Shown: positions 46,027 through 54,752 of the stretch, in pieces
How the letters are laid out: every line of letters begins with the position of its first letter
How positions within the stretch are numbered: position 1 is the stretch's first letter
Assembly (NCBI GenBank): GCA_018398815.1
Contig: CM031626.1
Coordinates: forward strand, 36,671,480 to 36,735,479
From: Conus ventricosus
Lineage: Eukaryota > Mollusca > Gastropoda > Neogastropoda > Conidae
Direction of reading: 5' to 3'
DNA: 64,000 nucleotides
The notes under the pieces: generated by a model
What the model was told of the DNA's origin: nothing
The model's input: the letters and a program-made list of their open reading frames with translations, nothing else
Database searches by the model: none
Translations under genes and position numbers: made by a program

Positions 46027-46668
46027 TTGTTACAAACTGCCCGTGTTTCAGTGCATGGAAAGTGTGGAATCACTGAAGCTGTCGTCTTGTTTGACACTGG
46101 GTCTGATAGAACTTACATTTCAAGTGATCTAGTGAACAGAATTCAGCCTGAGTGGGTTGGGTCTCAAAGTCTAGCTTATGCTGTCTTTGGCAATGATCAA
46201 ATCAGCAATGCTGAACAGAGGAATGTGTACCAGGTAAATTTACAGGGGTCTGAAGGAAATGTGTCTGTGAAGGCTACTGAGATTCCTACTATTTGTGCTC
46301 CCATGTACCGTCCAGCTATCCCTCAATATGTGCTGGCATCGTTTGGCAAAAACATTGAGTTTGTTGATGTTCATGAGGATGGTGAAGTAAAGGTGGATAT
46401 TCTTGTGGGTCTTGATGCCTACTGGAAGCTGATAACACCTGAGATGGTGTTCTTGTCCGAGGGTCTGGTGGCTCAGCGGTCAGTGTTTGGTTGGATTTTG
46501 TCTGGTCCTTTGCCTGGAACCAAAGATGTCTCTGACAAAGTTGGTATTTCTCATCAATTGTTTTGCATGGAGATTTCAGAGTCCAATTTGAATAATTTTG
46601 GGGACTTGGAATCAGTTGGCATATGTGACAAAGGGCCTCCAGTAGTTGATCTGGTGTTGGAGGATTAA
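46027..46668 (+). pseudogene. BEL/Pao aspartic protease region (DUF1758-like)
   Basis: A plus-strand frame containing AVVLFDTGSDRTYISSDLVN (about 46080-46135). The DTG triad and the surrounding hydrophobic residues are the active site of a retropepsin-like protease. VDILVGLDAYWK (about 46400) and FGWILSGPLPG (about 46488) are typical downstream motifs of BEL/Pao elements. It ends LVLED at a stop just before an A-rich run (46665-46685), which looks like a slippage frameshift, because the next frame continues with family-like text VVSLPWK at about 46712. Gag ends in an overlapping frame upstream. Confidence 0.8.
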
Positions 46669-46685
46669 AAAAAAGAAAAAAAAAA

Positions 46686-46944
46686 GGTTCAGTTCTCTGA
46701 AGACAGATATGTGGTGTCTCTTCCATGGAAGGCTGAGGATCTGAGACCCACACCAGATGCTCAACCACCTGTTCATGTGCTATCAGACATTGTTGGTCCT
46801 GAACCTGATGCAGAGGTTACCAGTCAAAGCACAGAGAACATGAACAGTGAAGAAAACTTGTGTTCTGACTCATCAGTTGAAAACAATGACTCGGTGACAA
46901 GATATGGACGTCAGGTCAAAAGACCAGTGAAATTGAATCTATAA
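46686..46944 (+). pseudogene. Junction of pre-RT segment and polyprotein C-terminal tail
   Basis: The frame starts with YVVSLPWKAED, the segment that in BEL/Pao polyproteins lies between protease and reverse transcriptase. It goes straight into an acidic Ser/Asn/Glu tail ending VTRYGRQVKRPVKLNL, the sort of Arg/Lys-rich sequence that closes the polyprotein after integrase. The polymerase, RNase H and integrase (normally more than 3 kb) are missing at about 46735-46750. No satellite or foreign sequence marks the join. Confidence 0.7.
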
Positions 46945-47314
46945 ACTTTCATACACACATTTGACAGTTTGTTTTCATTCCCCCTTCCCTGTTCCCTTCT
47001 CCATCCCTCCCATTTCCTGCCCCTTCCCCCATGCTGAACAGAGTATCAGATTTAATGTGAATTTAATTGTTTGGTACATGTGCACTAATATAACTTTGAA
47101 CTAATATGCTGAACATAACTTTGAATATATTGATACATTTTCATTGATGGGACTATAAATATGTAAAAGAAACCTCATCAAGATGGATCTTCAACTCTCC
47201 TTCGCAGTTGGGACTGTGAACTGTGTTTTCAAAGAAAAGGTCAATTATTGTTATGATTATTATTGTTGGAGTCTCTACAGAACTGACTTTACAGAGACTC
47301 CAAGGTGGGGAGAG

Positions 47315-47499
47315 TGTTGAAGATTGCGGTATTTGTTTTGGATGTTTTTGCATTCACGTATAGTGACCAGTCTTTTTCTAGCTCTCCCATGTTGAAGTAT
47401 AGAAAATAAAAAAAGGGTTATTGACGACCGTTGATGGCTTCGGGTCTTTTTTACGAACCCCCTGTGTGGTTTGTAATATGTTCCATAGTTTATTGAACA
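47315..47499 (+). repeat. BEL/Pao 3' LTR
   Basis: Same limits and length as the 5' LTR and preceded by the purine-rich tract at 47303-47314. Followed by the target duplication ACACC. Confidence 0.9.
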
Positions 47500-47575
47500 A
47501 CACCTAAAGGTGGGAAAGCCAATGCTCAATTGTTCGTGAACAAACATACACCTAAAGGTGGGAGCGCCAAAGCCC
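47500..47575. repeat. Short tandem duplication at the BEL/Pao target
   Basis: CCAATGCTCAATTGTTCGT plus ACACCTAAAGGTGGG occurs here. A matching copy lies just left of the 5' LTR (44318-44352), so the element entered one of two tandem units of about 53 bp. ACACCTAAAGGTG is near-palindromic. Confidence 0.65.
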
Positions 47576-47599
47576 ATGCATTATTGTTCGTTTCCTTGT

Positions 47600-47679
47600 G
47601 ATTCACACACACAGACACACACACACGCACGCACGCACACACACAAACACACACACACGCGCGCGCGCGCGCGCGCGCA

Positions 47680-47711
<32 letters not shown>

Positions 47712-47720
47712 CACACACAT
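47600..47720. repeat. (CA)n / (CG)n / (GCAC)n tract
   Basis: Alternating pyrimidine-purine DNA with a (CG)n core (about 47658-47677) and GCAC tetramers on its right. Confidence 0.95.
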
Positions 47721-49500
47721 TGCGAACAAAGTCACACAAGATGGCGCCTGTCACGGACGTAAATACTTTTGGTTTGGAAGATAATTCATTTCTTCCCAAA
47801 CCTGATATAAAGTGGAGTGTTGCCAGTGACATCTTCACTACATTGGCCGGGTGTTGACCAGTGTGTTATTCGTGTCATCCTGGGTGCGCTACGTCCGTGC
47901 ATTTCGCTCCCATCCTCCAATATTTCTCTTCATTTTTTTTCTTTTAAAGCTTTCTTTTTCTGTTCTTTTATCGTTTTCCACGTGGTTCATCAGCTGATGT
48001 CAGGTGGCACAGGTGAGCTGTTTTGTTACCTTTTGCCATCTTGGTTAGGCTAGTGGTGGGGCACTCGCTTACGAACCTTCGAGTCGGAGAGATCTCTATC
48101 TCTGCCAGCTGGAGCCTTCCTGTTTGAATCCACTTTTGCGTGGGTTGCGTGGAACTGTCTTTCACCCTTCGGTGGGAAGGAAAGAATTCCACTTGTAACC
48201 TCTGGGATCCCTATCCCTGCCAGCTGAGGAAGCACCTTAGGTCATCCCAGACCTGGAGTCCACTTCAGTGTGGACCGTCACGGTTTTCGGCTGCCATCCT
48301 TCATTGGACTGGGGAGCAGACCGTTTTCTTACCTCGCCCACCCGCCATTTTGGTAACTATATTGTCTGTCTTGGACAGTGTCTTGTTTATTTGGGTTTTC
48401 TAACCTCTCAGTGATTGCGGTTTTTCTTCTGCCTTAATATGCTGTTGGCTGGACACACCTTTTTTGTGTGTAACGGCTCCAAAGAGGGGGGCCGGTTTGG
48501 AAATGGTATCGAGATATGCATTTTGTGGTAGAATTGTAGAAACGCATTATCTTTAATTGCGTTTTCGGTCCTTAGCGGCTAGGTATTCAGTTACTTTGGA
48601 CTAAGTTGAAAATCTCTTACTACCATTTCAGTCAATAGAAGCTGTGTTTGTTGTTTTCTGAGTACACAGGTCGAGTCAATGCTTGTAGTGCTTAATATGT
48701 GATTTGGGCCGGAGAGATATCGTAAATGTTAGTTTCATTTTCCTTGTTTCATAGACACGAGACGGATCGTGGAATGCATGAGCGTGCGAACGGCTAGAGA
48801 GAACAGTAATATGCCGACTCTAGGCCACTTTCGCCCTCAACCAGTTTTCGGGCGAAAGTGACCTAGAATCAGCATATTACTGTTCTCTGACAAGTAAGAC
48901 TCATAACCAAAAATAACGATTATCTACAAACAAACATACTGTGCAGGGTTATCCGTTTTAATACTAATTTACTAAAGTTTTCAGAGAGTAGCGTAGGGGA
49001 AAGTAGCCGGGACTGAACACGCCCCATAGGTAACGTAGGGAAAAGCAGCCGTGACTGAACGCGCTTCATATACAAACGGTGTCTGTTCCCACGGCTTTCT
49101 TTTCAGTACTGTCAACTCTGTCAGGGCGGTGTCAACGCCCTGCTCTGCAGGGGGTTAGGTAAGCTTTTAATTGCTAGTTGCCGGCCTACCTGCCCAGCAC
49201 TTGGGGTGTTTATTTCTCCCAGTGCTGTGGTGGTGTGAGTTTGCATATGCACAAAATATAGCTGCAGTTTTAGAAGACAGTGTGGATTCTAAGTTAGAAA
49301 AAGTTTTTGAATCACAAATACTTTTCAAACAGCTTTATAGATTAAATTGTGTGGAAGACATGGAATCAGCTACAACTTTCTAACAGCTCAAAAATTTCCC
49401 ATTACTGCTGCCAACACCAACGGAATTGTGGACAGAGGAAGAAAAGAATGCTTTACATGAAAATATAAGATACTTTGAAAAATGATTGAAGCGGCTCGTA
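47721..49500. other. Unassigned stretch with coding-like fragments and a hairpin
   Basis: Short coding-like pieces occur. At 47743-47855 the plus strand reads MAPVTDVNTFGLEDNSFLPK and about 17 more residues. At about 49245-49383 it reads EDSVDSKLEKVFESQILFKQ and LYRLNCVEDM, continuing in another frame to about 49480 ([20 protein letters not shown]). I recognise none of these; they may be exons or transposon debris. GAGTCGGAGAGATCTC and repeated CTATC(T/C)CTGCCAGCTG at 48095-48230 suggest a degenerate SINE. Confidence 0.3.
48798..48888. repeat. Long inverted repeat / hairpin (39-nt arms, 13-nt loop)
   Basis: The left arm 48798-48836 begins AGAGAACAGTAATATGC. The right arm 48850-48888 ends GCATATTACTGTTCTCT. 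The arms pair at 36 of 39 positions. All three mismatches are C-to-T type, so on a minus-strand transcript each would be a G-U pair and the stem would be unbroken. It could be a foldback element or MITE, or a source of small RNA. Confidence 0.8.
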
Positions 49501-49507
49501 AAGCACC

Positions 49508-49609
49508 ACACACACACACGCATACACACACTCACGCACACACACACATAGACACACACACATCTACGAACATACACACACACACACACACAGACGCACA
49601 CACACACAG

Positions 49610-49694
<85 letters not shown>

Positions 49695-49737
49695 CTCACG
49701 CCACACACAAACACACACACACACACACACACACACA
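49508..49737. repeat. (CA)n microsatellite, interrupted
   Basis: Long CA array with ACG, TAG and GAC interruptions; His/Thr and Val/Cys ORFs here are spurious. Confidence 0.95.
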
Positions 49738-50269
49738 GGCCAAAAAATCAATACTGCCGCACCTCCTCTATCCCTCTTCCCCCCTCCTCTTCACCCCCTT
49801 CCTTCCTGCCTAGCATTACATCAGCCTTCTAGAATGTCCTGTCCTACGCCAACACTCCCGCGCGGTGGCGCTGTTCAGCCCGGCCAATCAGCGAGGTTAA
49901 GCGTTAGCCTTACGGCCGCTCACGACTAGGTTAACCCACACATTCTTCCACTGACTGCGGGCAAGCACGACGCGTTTTACTGTGCTGTGGGTGTGTAACC
50001 GGTTTACCGAAGAACAGAATTGTGTATCTTAAAGGTTTGTTGGCTCGTTGAAGACAATATTGTTGACAAAGATACAGCCAGTTTTAATACGTGTTTGGCT
50101 ATCGATGAGAAAAATGGCGCTGCATTGTTGAAAGTCAGCCGAAGCAAAACAATTCATCACGCGATACTGGGACTGTGGCAGAAAGACGCGGTGTTTTTCA
50201 GTGAAAAAAAGGTGTTTGTAAGGCCTGCTTACAAACTGCGACCAAAAAATCAATAAAGCGCATCGAGGC

Positions 50270-50330
50270 TGTCACGTGACAAGACCGGTTCTGCTAGACT
50301 GTCACGTGTCACTCCCACTTTGTGGCCGCC
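50270..50330. promoter_or_regulatory. Paired CACGTG E-boxes
   Basis: GTCACGTGAC at about 50271-50280 and GTCACGTGTCAC at about 50301-50312, 30 bases apart, lie about 110-150 bases upstream of the decayed gene start at 50423. Palindromic E-boxes bind bHLH factors. A promoter role is inference. Confidence 0.3.
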
Positions 50331-50422
50331 ACGTCAGCAAGACCTGTGAAGGTGTGTGGTGTAGTGAGAAGATATTTACCGGGTTTTGTGCAGGTTGGTT
50401 TTGTTTATATAATATTTTGATC

Positions 50423-51129
50423 ATGGCAGAACAAAGACAGTGGGAGATTTCTAAACTGACAATACTTGACGAGCATGTTGAGTACCATGCACAATTTGTT
50501 AGTGCTTTGGATGAGTTGAGAGCGGCAGGCCCATCATCAAGTAAGAAACTACCCGCCTTCCTAAACCACCAAAAAGAAAGCTATCTGATTTGTATGGAGA
50601 GCAAGCAAAAAACAAAAGATGACACCAGAAGAACTCCACCAATACTTGAAAACAAAAGAGGTTGATGTGGGAATGACAGTTAGGAAAGAAGTTTTCGTTT
50701 TTGGGGCAGAGGAAATAACGTCTATTGCTGTTGCATTGATAAACTGAAGGAGGGGTATAGGCAGCTTCAAAGGCAGGAAGCTACAACAATGTGTTTTAAC
50801 TTGCAATTGGTTGGCTTTTAGAACAGACCTTCAAGGCCTTTTCACAAGAAAAAAGACAGTGGGGCGCATACTCAAAAAATGGGATGAGTGGTTGAAGAGC
50901 AATGTAGGGATATCCCCTTCATATTCTCGCAACTAAGAGAGGTTGCTCGTTTGTTGAACATATGCTAAAAGGTTTTCTACAGTTGGTCTTTCTTTCATAG
51001 AAGTCTACGCTATGAGGAAGGATTTGAATTTAATGTTTTCAAGCAGTGAGGAGATTAGAAATTATTGGACTACTCTCGTACAAGAACCAATACAACTCCA
51101 AACACAATCCTCTCAAAGTCCGCAGCAGT
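50423..51129 (+). pseudogene. Decayed gene of unrecognised family next to the Polinton
   Basis: Starts MAEQRQWEISKLTILDEHVE and stays protein-like across several frames up to a stop at about 51129. Readable segments are LDELRAAGPSSSKKL; PPKRKLSDLYGE (about 50565); MTPEELHQYLKTKEVDVGMT (about 50618); EVFVFGAEEITSIAVAL (about 50689); LKSNVGISPSYSR (about 50898); STVGLSFIEVYAMRKDLNLM (about 50978) and SSSEEIRNYW. I count at least six frame changes or stops. The protein would be about 235 residues, largely helical, with no membrane segment. I half-recognise the NVGIS-SYSR-LREVARLLN block as recurring in invertebrate mobile-element-linked proteins but cannot name a function. It could be cargo or an end gene of the neighbouring Polinton, or an unrelated relic. 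Confidence 0.5.
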
Positions 51130-51320
51130 GAGAGAGAACTAGCGCTCTACCCTAGAGCAGGCAAAGGTCACAGTGGCAAGCCGTTTCTTCAGCGCTCTAC
51201 CCTAGAGCAGTCAAAGGTCACAGTGGCAAGCCGTTTCTTCAGCGCTCTACCCTAGAGCGGTTAAAGGTCACAGTGGCAAGCCGTTTCTTCAACGCTCCAC
51301 CTAGAGCGGTCAAAGGTTAT
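51130..51320. repeat. 52-bp tandem repeat with palindrome, ~3.5 copies
   Basis: Units GCGCTCTACCCTAGAGC plus AGTCAAAGGTCACAGTGGCA plus AGCCGTTTCTTCA. GCTCTACCCTAGAGC is an inverted repeat within each unit. The array directly follows the decayed gene's stop. Confidence 0.85.
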
Positions 51321-51667
51321 CAGCAGTGAGATCAGACTTTTTTTGCTGCTTTGTCGCTTTGCTGTCTACGCTTCACCTGCTTCAATCGTCCTGCTTCTAC
51401 CCTGTTACAAACTTTTAGGCTGCCTTTTTAGCTCTGCCAAAGCAGTATTTTACTTAAAAAAACAAAAAACACTAACTCTGCCAATGCCAGTCCCAAGCCT
51501 TGATGAAAAAAAGAGGAGGGGTGTGGTATAAACTTTTTTTGTGCACTTGGCGGCTGCTTTGAACTTGCAACAAAAGAGCCAATGCATCACAAAAACGCAA
51601 GCACTGTCTTGCACCAAGTGGGGTTACACATGACAAATAATAAAGCCTCTGTGTACACCACACACAC

Positions 51668-51850
51668 TCCCACCCCAAGTCACCCCAAGTTCTTAATTAA
51701 TTAAGTTTTTAATTAAGTCACCCCAAGTTCTTAATTAAGTTTTTAATTAAGTTACTTCAAGTTCTTAATAAGTTCTTGATTAAGTTCTTGATTAAGTCAC
51801 CTCAAGATCATAACTAAGTCATCCTTTAAGTACAACAAGTTCTTATTCAA
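51668..51850. repeat. AAGTCACCCCAAGTTCTTAATT repeats
   Basis: Seven or eight diverged, A/T-rich units of CAAGTTCTTAATTAAGTTTT-like sequence, some with TCACC. They lie about 350 bases left of the first Polinton gene and could be subterminal repeats of that element. No inverted partner exists in the window to prove it. Confidence 0.5.
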
Positions 51851-52198
51851 GTTATCTTATAATTATCAAAAAAAATACAATCTATGTTTTTATCTTAAAT
51901 AGCAGATGTCTAATATAGTACACACACGCCTCAAAAAACGCGTCATCGTTGAGGATGTCTTGCTCAGCGTTCTCTGCATAGATCTTAATGAAGGTCATTA
52001 CATCCTAAGCAACCGCATTGATTACAATTCTGGTCTATGGAAATGTCTTTTATAGACTCCATGTCTTTATTTATTGACTTTATCATTTTATAATACGCCA
52101 TGATCTATTTCTATTAAAAAAATTTTAAAATATTATTGCATTATAAATGGATCAAAATGATCTTTTGTTGTTGGCGGTTTTGGCGTGCAGTTGTCTTT

Positions 52199-52453
52199 TT
52201 ATGTATTTAGTGGTTCAGGTTGTTTTAACTTCTTTTGTTTTTGTTGCCATTGGTTATATATTTTATAACCGTAATAACAGCCCCCAGCAGCAGCAAGGGC
52301 GCCAAAAATGGCAACAGTTTTAAGTTCAATATACCATGAAGACTTTGGCGCTGTAGGCCTTGAATCACATGGAGTTTTTATAGCGGGCATTGAATCAACT
52401 TGTTCTGGCGCTGGCGGTGTTATGTTTTCATGATGAGTTATATTCTGTAACAT
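52199..52453 (-). CDS. Small Polinton membrane protein, 84 aa
   Basis: An intact minus-strand frame from ATG 52453. The N-terminus is polar and Pro-rich. One hydrophobic segment follows at about residues 46-66 (TVAIFGALAAAGGCYYGYKI), then a basic Lys/Gln tail (QQKQKKLKQPEP). It is therefore a single-pass membrane protein with a basic end. Size, place at the element's edge and lack of relatives I can name fit the small accessory proteins that vary between Polintons. It is one of the few unbroken frames in the element. Confidence 0.5.
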   Translation of the reverse strand: MLQNITHHENITPPAPEQVDSMPAIKTPCDSRPTAPKSSWYIELKTVAIFGALAAAGGCYYGYKIYNQWQQKQKKLKQPEPLNT

Positions 52454-52665
52454 TAATTTTTTTTGTCTGTTCCACTTGCTAATTTTTTTCCTGCTTTAAC
52501 ACGTCCAGGATGAGGATGCTTTTCACTGGTTCCCACCTGATTCAGTGTTTTTCTGCTGATTTTCTGGCTTGGTTACTTTCTCCACCTGATTCAATGTTTC
52601 CTGATTCTGATGATTTTCCAGCTCGTTCATTTTGAAGGGAAACAAAATCTATATGATTAAAAGTA

Positions 52666-53096
52666 TTAATCCATGATTAATGGCGATAACAATGTTCCAA
52701 ATCTGTAGTATAGATCACATCCTAGAGACTCTAATGACTTTGTTAAAACTGGATCTTGCGTTAAATCATACGTAAGATCTTGTTCAGAATCAATGGGAGC
52801 AAATTTACTGACTAGTTTAGTGTACAAACTAAGAACCGTTTGTCCCACACTTTTCACCATTCTAGACCCCAGCTGCGCTTCATACCTGTTATGATACTTT
52901 ATAATGTCTTGTGTAGACATCTGTTGAATCTGTTCTATGCTGAATTCAGTTCCGAGGAACTGTTTTGTTTTCCCACATGCTGCCAAAGAATACAGCCTCT
53001 CCTTTTGGGCATAATAGCTTGATCATCAACTTGGTCATTCATAAGTTCAGGAAGGTTTAGGCTGCCCTGTAGCTGTAGTAGATCATCGATGTTCAT
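52666..53096 (-). pseudogene. Polinton accessory protein (helical, soluble)
   Basis: From ATG 53096 (MNIDDLLQLQGSLNLPELMN) on the minus strand. The frame changes at about 52985, after which it reads FSIEQIQQMSTQDIIKYHNR and YEAQLGSRMV, then PIDSEQDLTYDLTQDPVL, ending SPLIMD at 52666. The FSIEQIQ...D..KY.NRY pattern resembles a short protein that recurs in animal Polintons; its function is not established. Sequence around KRRGCILW marks the end of the first frame. A single one-base shift separates the halves. Confidence 0.5.
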
Positions 53097-53133
53097 GTTT
53101 TTTATATTAATTATAATTATTTTATTTTTTAAA

Positions 53134-53365
53134 ATGAGCACCGAAAAAAACTATTGCTAACCTTGTATACCATTCTGCTGTTGTTGGGGGCCTAAGTGTA
53201 GGATACTCAATGCTTGGTAAAAGCTTGTTAAGAATTAAACCAGCAGATCTTGGCAAACTAGACTTTGAGGATTCAGCAAAGCTAATTGCTATCATTGCAG
53301 CTTCGTTTGCCACGAAAGATTTTCTAGTCAAGCAAGGAATAATTCCAGACAGTATAAATATGTAA
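53134..53365 (+). pseudogene. Polinton membrane protein
   Basis: ATG 53134 starts MSTEK; an A7 run then shifts the frame by one, after which it reads ANLVYHSAVVGGLSVGYSML, KPADLGKLDFEDSAKLIAII and SFATKDFLVKQGIIPDSI to TAA 53363-53365. Two hydrophobic stretches flank a short charged loop, and the ending (TKDFLVKQGIIP) resembles a small membrane protein common in invertebrate Polintons. It is divergent with the upstream minus-strand gene (37 bases between starts) and 22 bases before the next plus-strand gene. Only the A-run interrupts it, so the damage could be a base-calling error. Confidence 0.55.
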
Positions 53366-53387
53366 ATAAAAAATACATTTATAAAAA

Positions 53388-53792
53388 ATGGCCTCACTCG
53401 TAATGATGATAGGTGGCGCTGTGGTGAATGCGCTTGCTTTTAGCGGAAGTAATTTCGCATTTAGTAAACTGCGGGATGACGGCGAGAGAAAAAGACATAA
53501 CAAAGCTATGGAGCAACTAGCAGCTGCACAAGACGCCTATGAAAAGCAGAGACTTGAGCAGTTAGATTTTATTAATGACACACTGAAAAAACAGGGGCTG
53601 CAGCTTACATATTTAAAGATGTTGATCAGGCAATAAAACAATATTATCTAGTAACAGGCAAACCAATCAGACATTGCCCCCCCAAAATTCAGTGACTTTT
53701 ATCAGCCATCAGAAAAACAAAAGATGCAAGAAATCGCGTTTATTGCCTTTGGTATGACCGTCGTGTATTTTGTTGCACATAATATTGGCTGA
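53388..53792 (+). pseudogene. Polinton small coiled-coil protein
   Basis: Starts MASLVMMIGGAVVNALAFSG. A Gly/Ala-rich hydrophobic N-terminus is followed by FAFSKLRDDGERKRHNKAME and a charged helix (QDAYEKQRLEQLDFINDTL). After frame shifts at about 53618 and 53690 the text continues as FSDFYQPSEKQK and a C-terminal hydrophobic segment (AFGMTVVYFVAHNIG) to TGA 53790-53792. The NALAFSG...F..L...ERKRH...LDFIN order matches a short protein family I associate with Polintons in cnidarians and molluscs. Function is unknown; two membrane-seeking ends around a coiled coil suggest a virion or membrane role. It is eight bases before the integrase start. Confidence 0.55.
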
Positions 53793-53800
53793 ATAAAAAA

Positions 53801-54752
53801 ATGAACAAAATCTATTATTCGCCCAAAGGATATTGGAAGGGTATCACAGCAATACAAAAGCTAAAGCCAGCGGCAGGAGTCAGTGAACAAACAGCAAAGG
53901 AATGGTTATCTAAACAAGCGATTGGCAAATTTATTTACCTGCACCTAGGCGAATACAGAGGCCACACTTTGTGAACACAACTCCAAACGACACCCATCAA
54001 ATGGACTTCTATATTTACCCTCTGATACGATTAGACGAAAAAGATTTAAGTACGCACTCACAGTCATTGACATGGCTTCAAGATACAAAGATGCGGAGCC
54101 ATTAACACAAAAGAGTGCTTCTGCTGTTGCTGTCGCTATACAACTGATATACCAACGAGGGCCACTAACTTATCCTCGCATGATTCAAGTCGATGATGGA
54201 AAAGAATTTAAAGGTCGAGTGAATCAATTATTGTTAAAACATAGAGTTACCATTAGAAGAGGCATCCCAGGAGTTCACAGATCACAGGCTTTTAGTTGAA
54301 AACTTTAACAAACAGTTAGCTGAAAGACTTTTCTCCTACCAGTATCACAGAGAGCTTATTGACAATTCTCGCAACACAGAATGGGTTAGAAGACTGCCCT
54401 CAGTTTTGCGCGCAATGAATAATGAAGAATTTAAAGGGCTAAAACCAGTACAAGCAATCAAAAGAAAAACAATAAATGTTGCTGAAGGAGACTCCAGTAC
54501 AACCAGCAAACTATTACCATTTGGTTTGAAAGTAAGGCACCTTTATTTACCGGGGGAAGCAGAAGGGGACACTCGCATCAGGGCAACAGATCCAGTTTGG
54601 AGTGTTGACCCGTACGAAATAAAAAGAATTGTAAAAATGAATCCGCCGTGTATTATTTACGAGGAACTGACACAACAAAACAGCCAGCCCCTCAAAGATC
54701 TTTTGTGAAGGAAGAACTGCAGATAATCCCACCAGGCACAGTTCCGCTTTAA
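53801..54752 (+). pseudogene. int: Polinton retroviral-like integrase
   Basis: Starts MNKIYYSPKGYWKGITAIQK, the usual opening of Polinton integrases, then AGVSEQTAKEWLSKQ. After a shift, the catalytic core shows the first acidic residue near TPNDTHQMDF (about 53980), MASRYKDAEPLTQKSASAVA (about 54072) and QVDDGKEFKG with the second Asp (about 54187). The Glu-bearing region precedes FNKQLAERLFSYQYHRELI (about 54305). The C-terminal region HLYLPGEAEGDTRIRATDPV (about 54539) is like the chromodomain-type tail. Stops and frame changes occur at about 53935, 53985, 54070, 54290 and 54700. The enzyme joins element ends to host DNA; this copy cannot. It ends at 54752, where the polymerase stop codon begins on the other strand. 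Confidence 0.85.

Larger units (their letters stand above)
44348..47504 (+). mobile_element. BEL/Pao LTR retrotransposon, RT-RNaseH-IN deleted
   Basis: Two 185-bp LTRs (44353-44537 and 47315-47499), each TG...CA, flanked by a perfect 5-bp target duplication ACACC (44348-44352 and 47500-47504), the size made by BEL/Pao integrases. A primer-binding-site-like TGGTGCCGGAACCCGGGA follows the 5' LTR and a purine tract AAGGTGGGGAGAG precedes the 3' LTR. The LTRs differ at about five positions. Internal coding has BEL-type gag and protease, then jumps directly to a short C-terminal tail; the polymerase, RNase H and integrase regions are absent. The element could only have moved with enzymes from a full-length relative, or it was deleted after insertion. 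Confidence 0.9.

Noticed and set aside
53122..53397. 91-codon minus-strand ORF
   Set aside because: The plus strand of the same bases gives a better membrane-protein reading (VGGLSVGYSMLGK) that matches the element's gene order.
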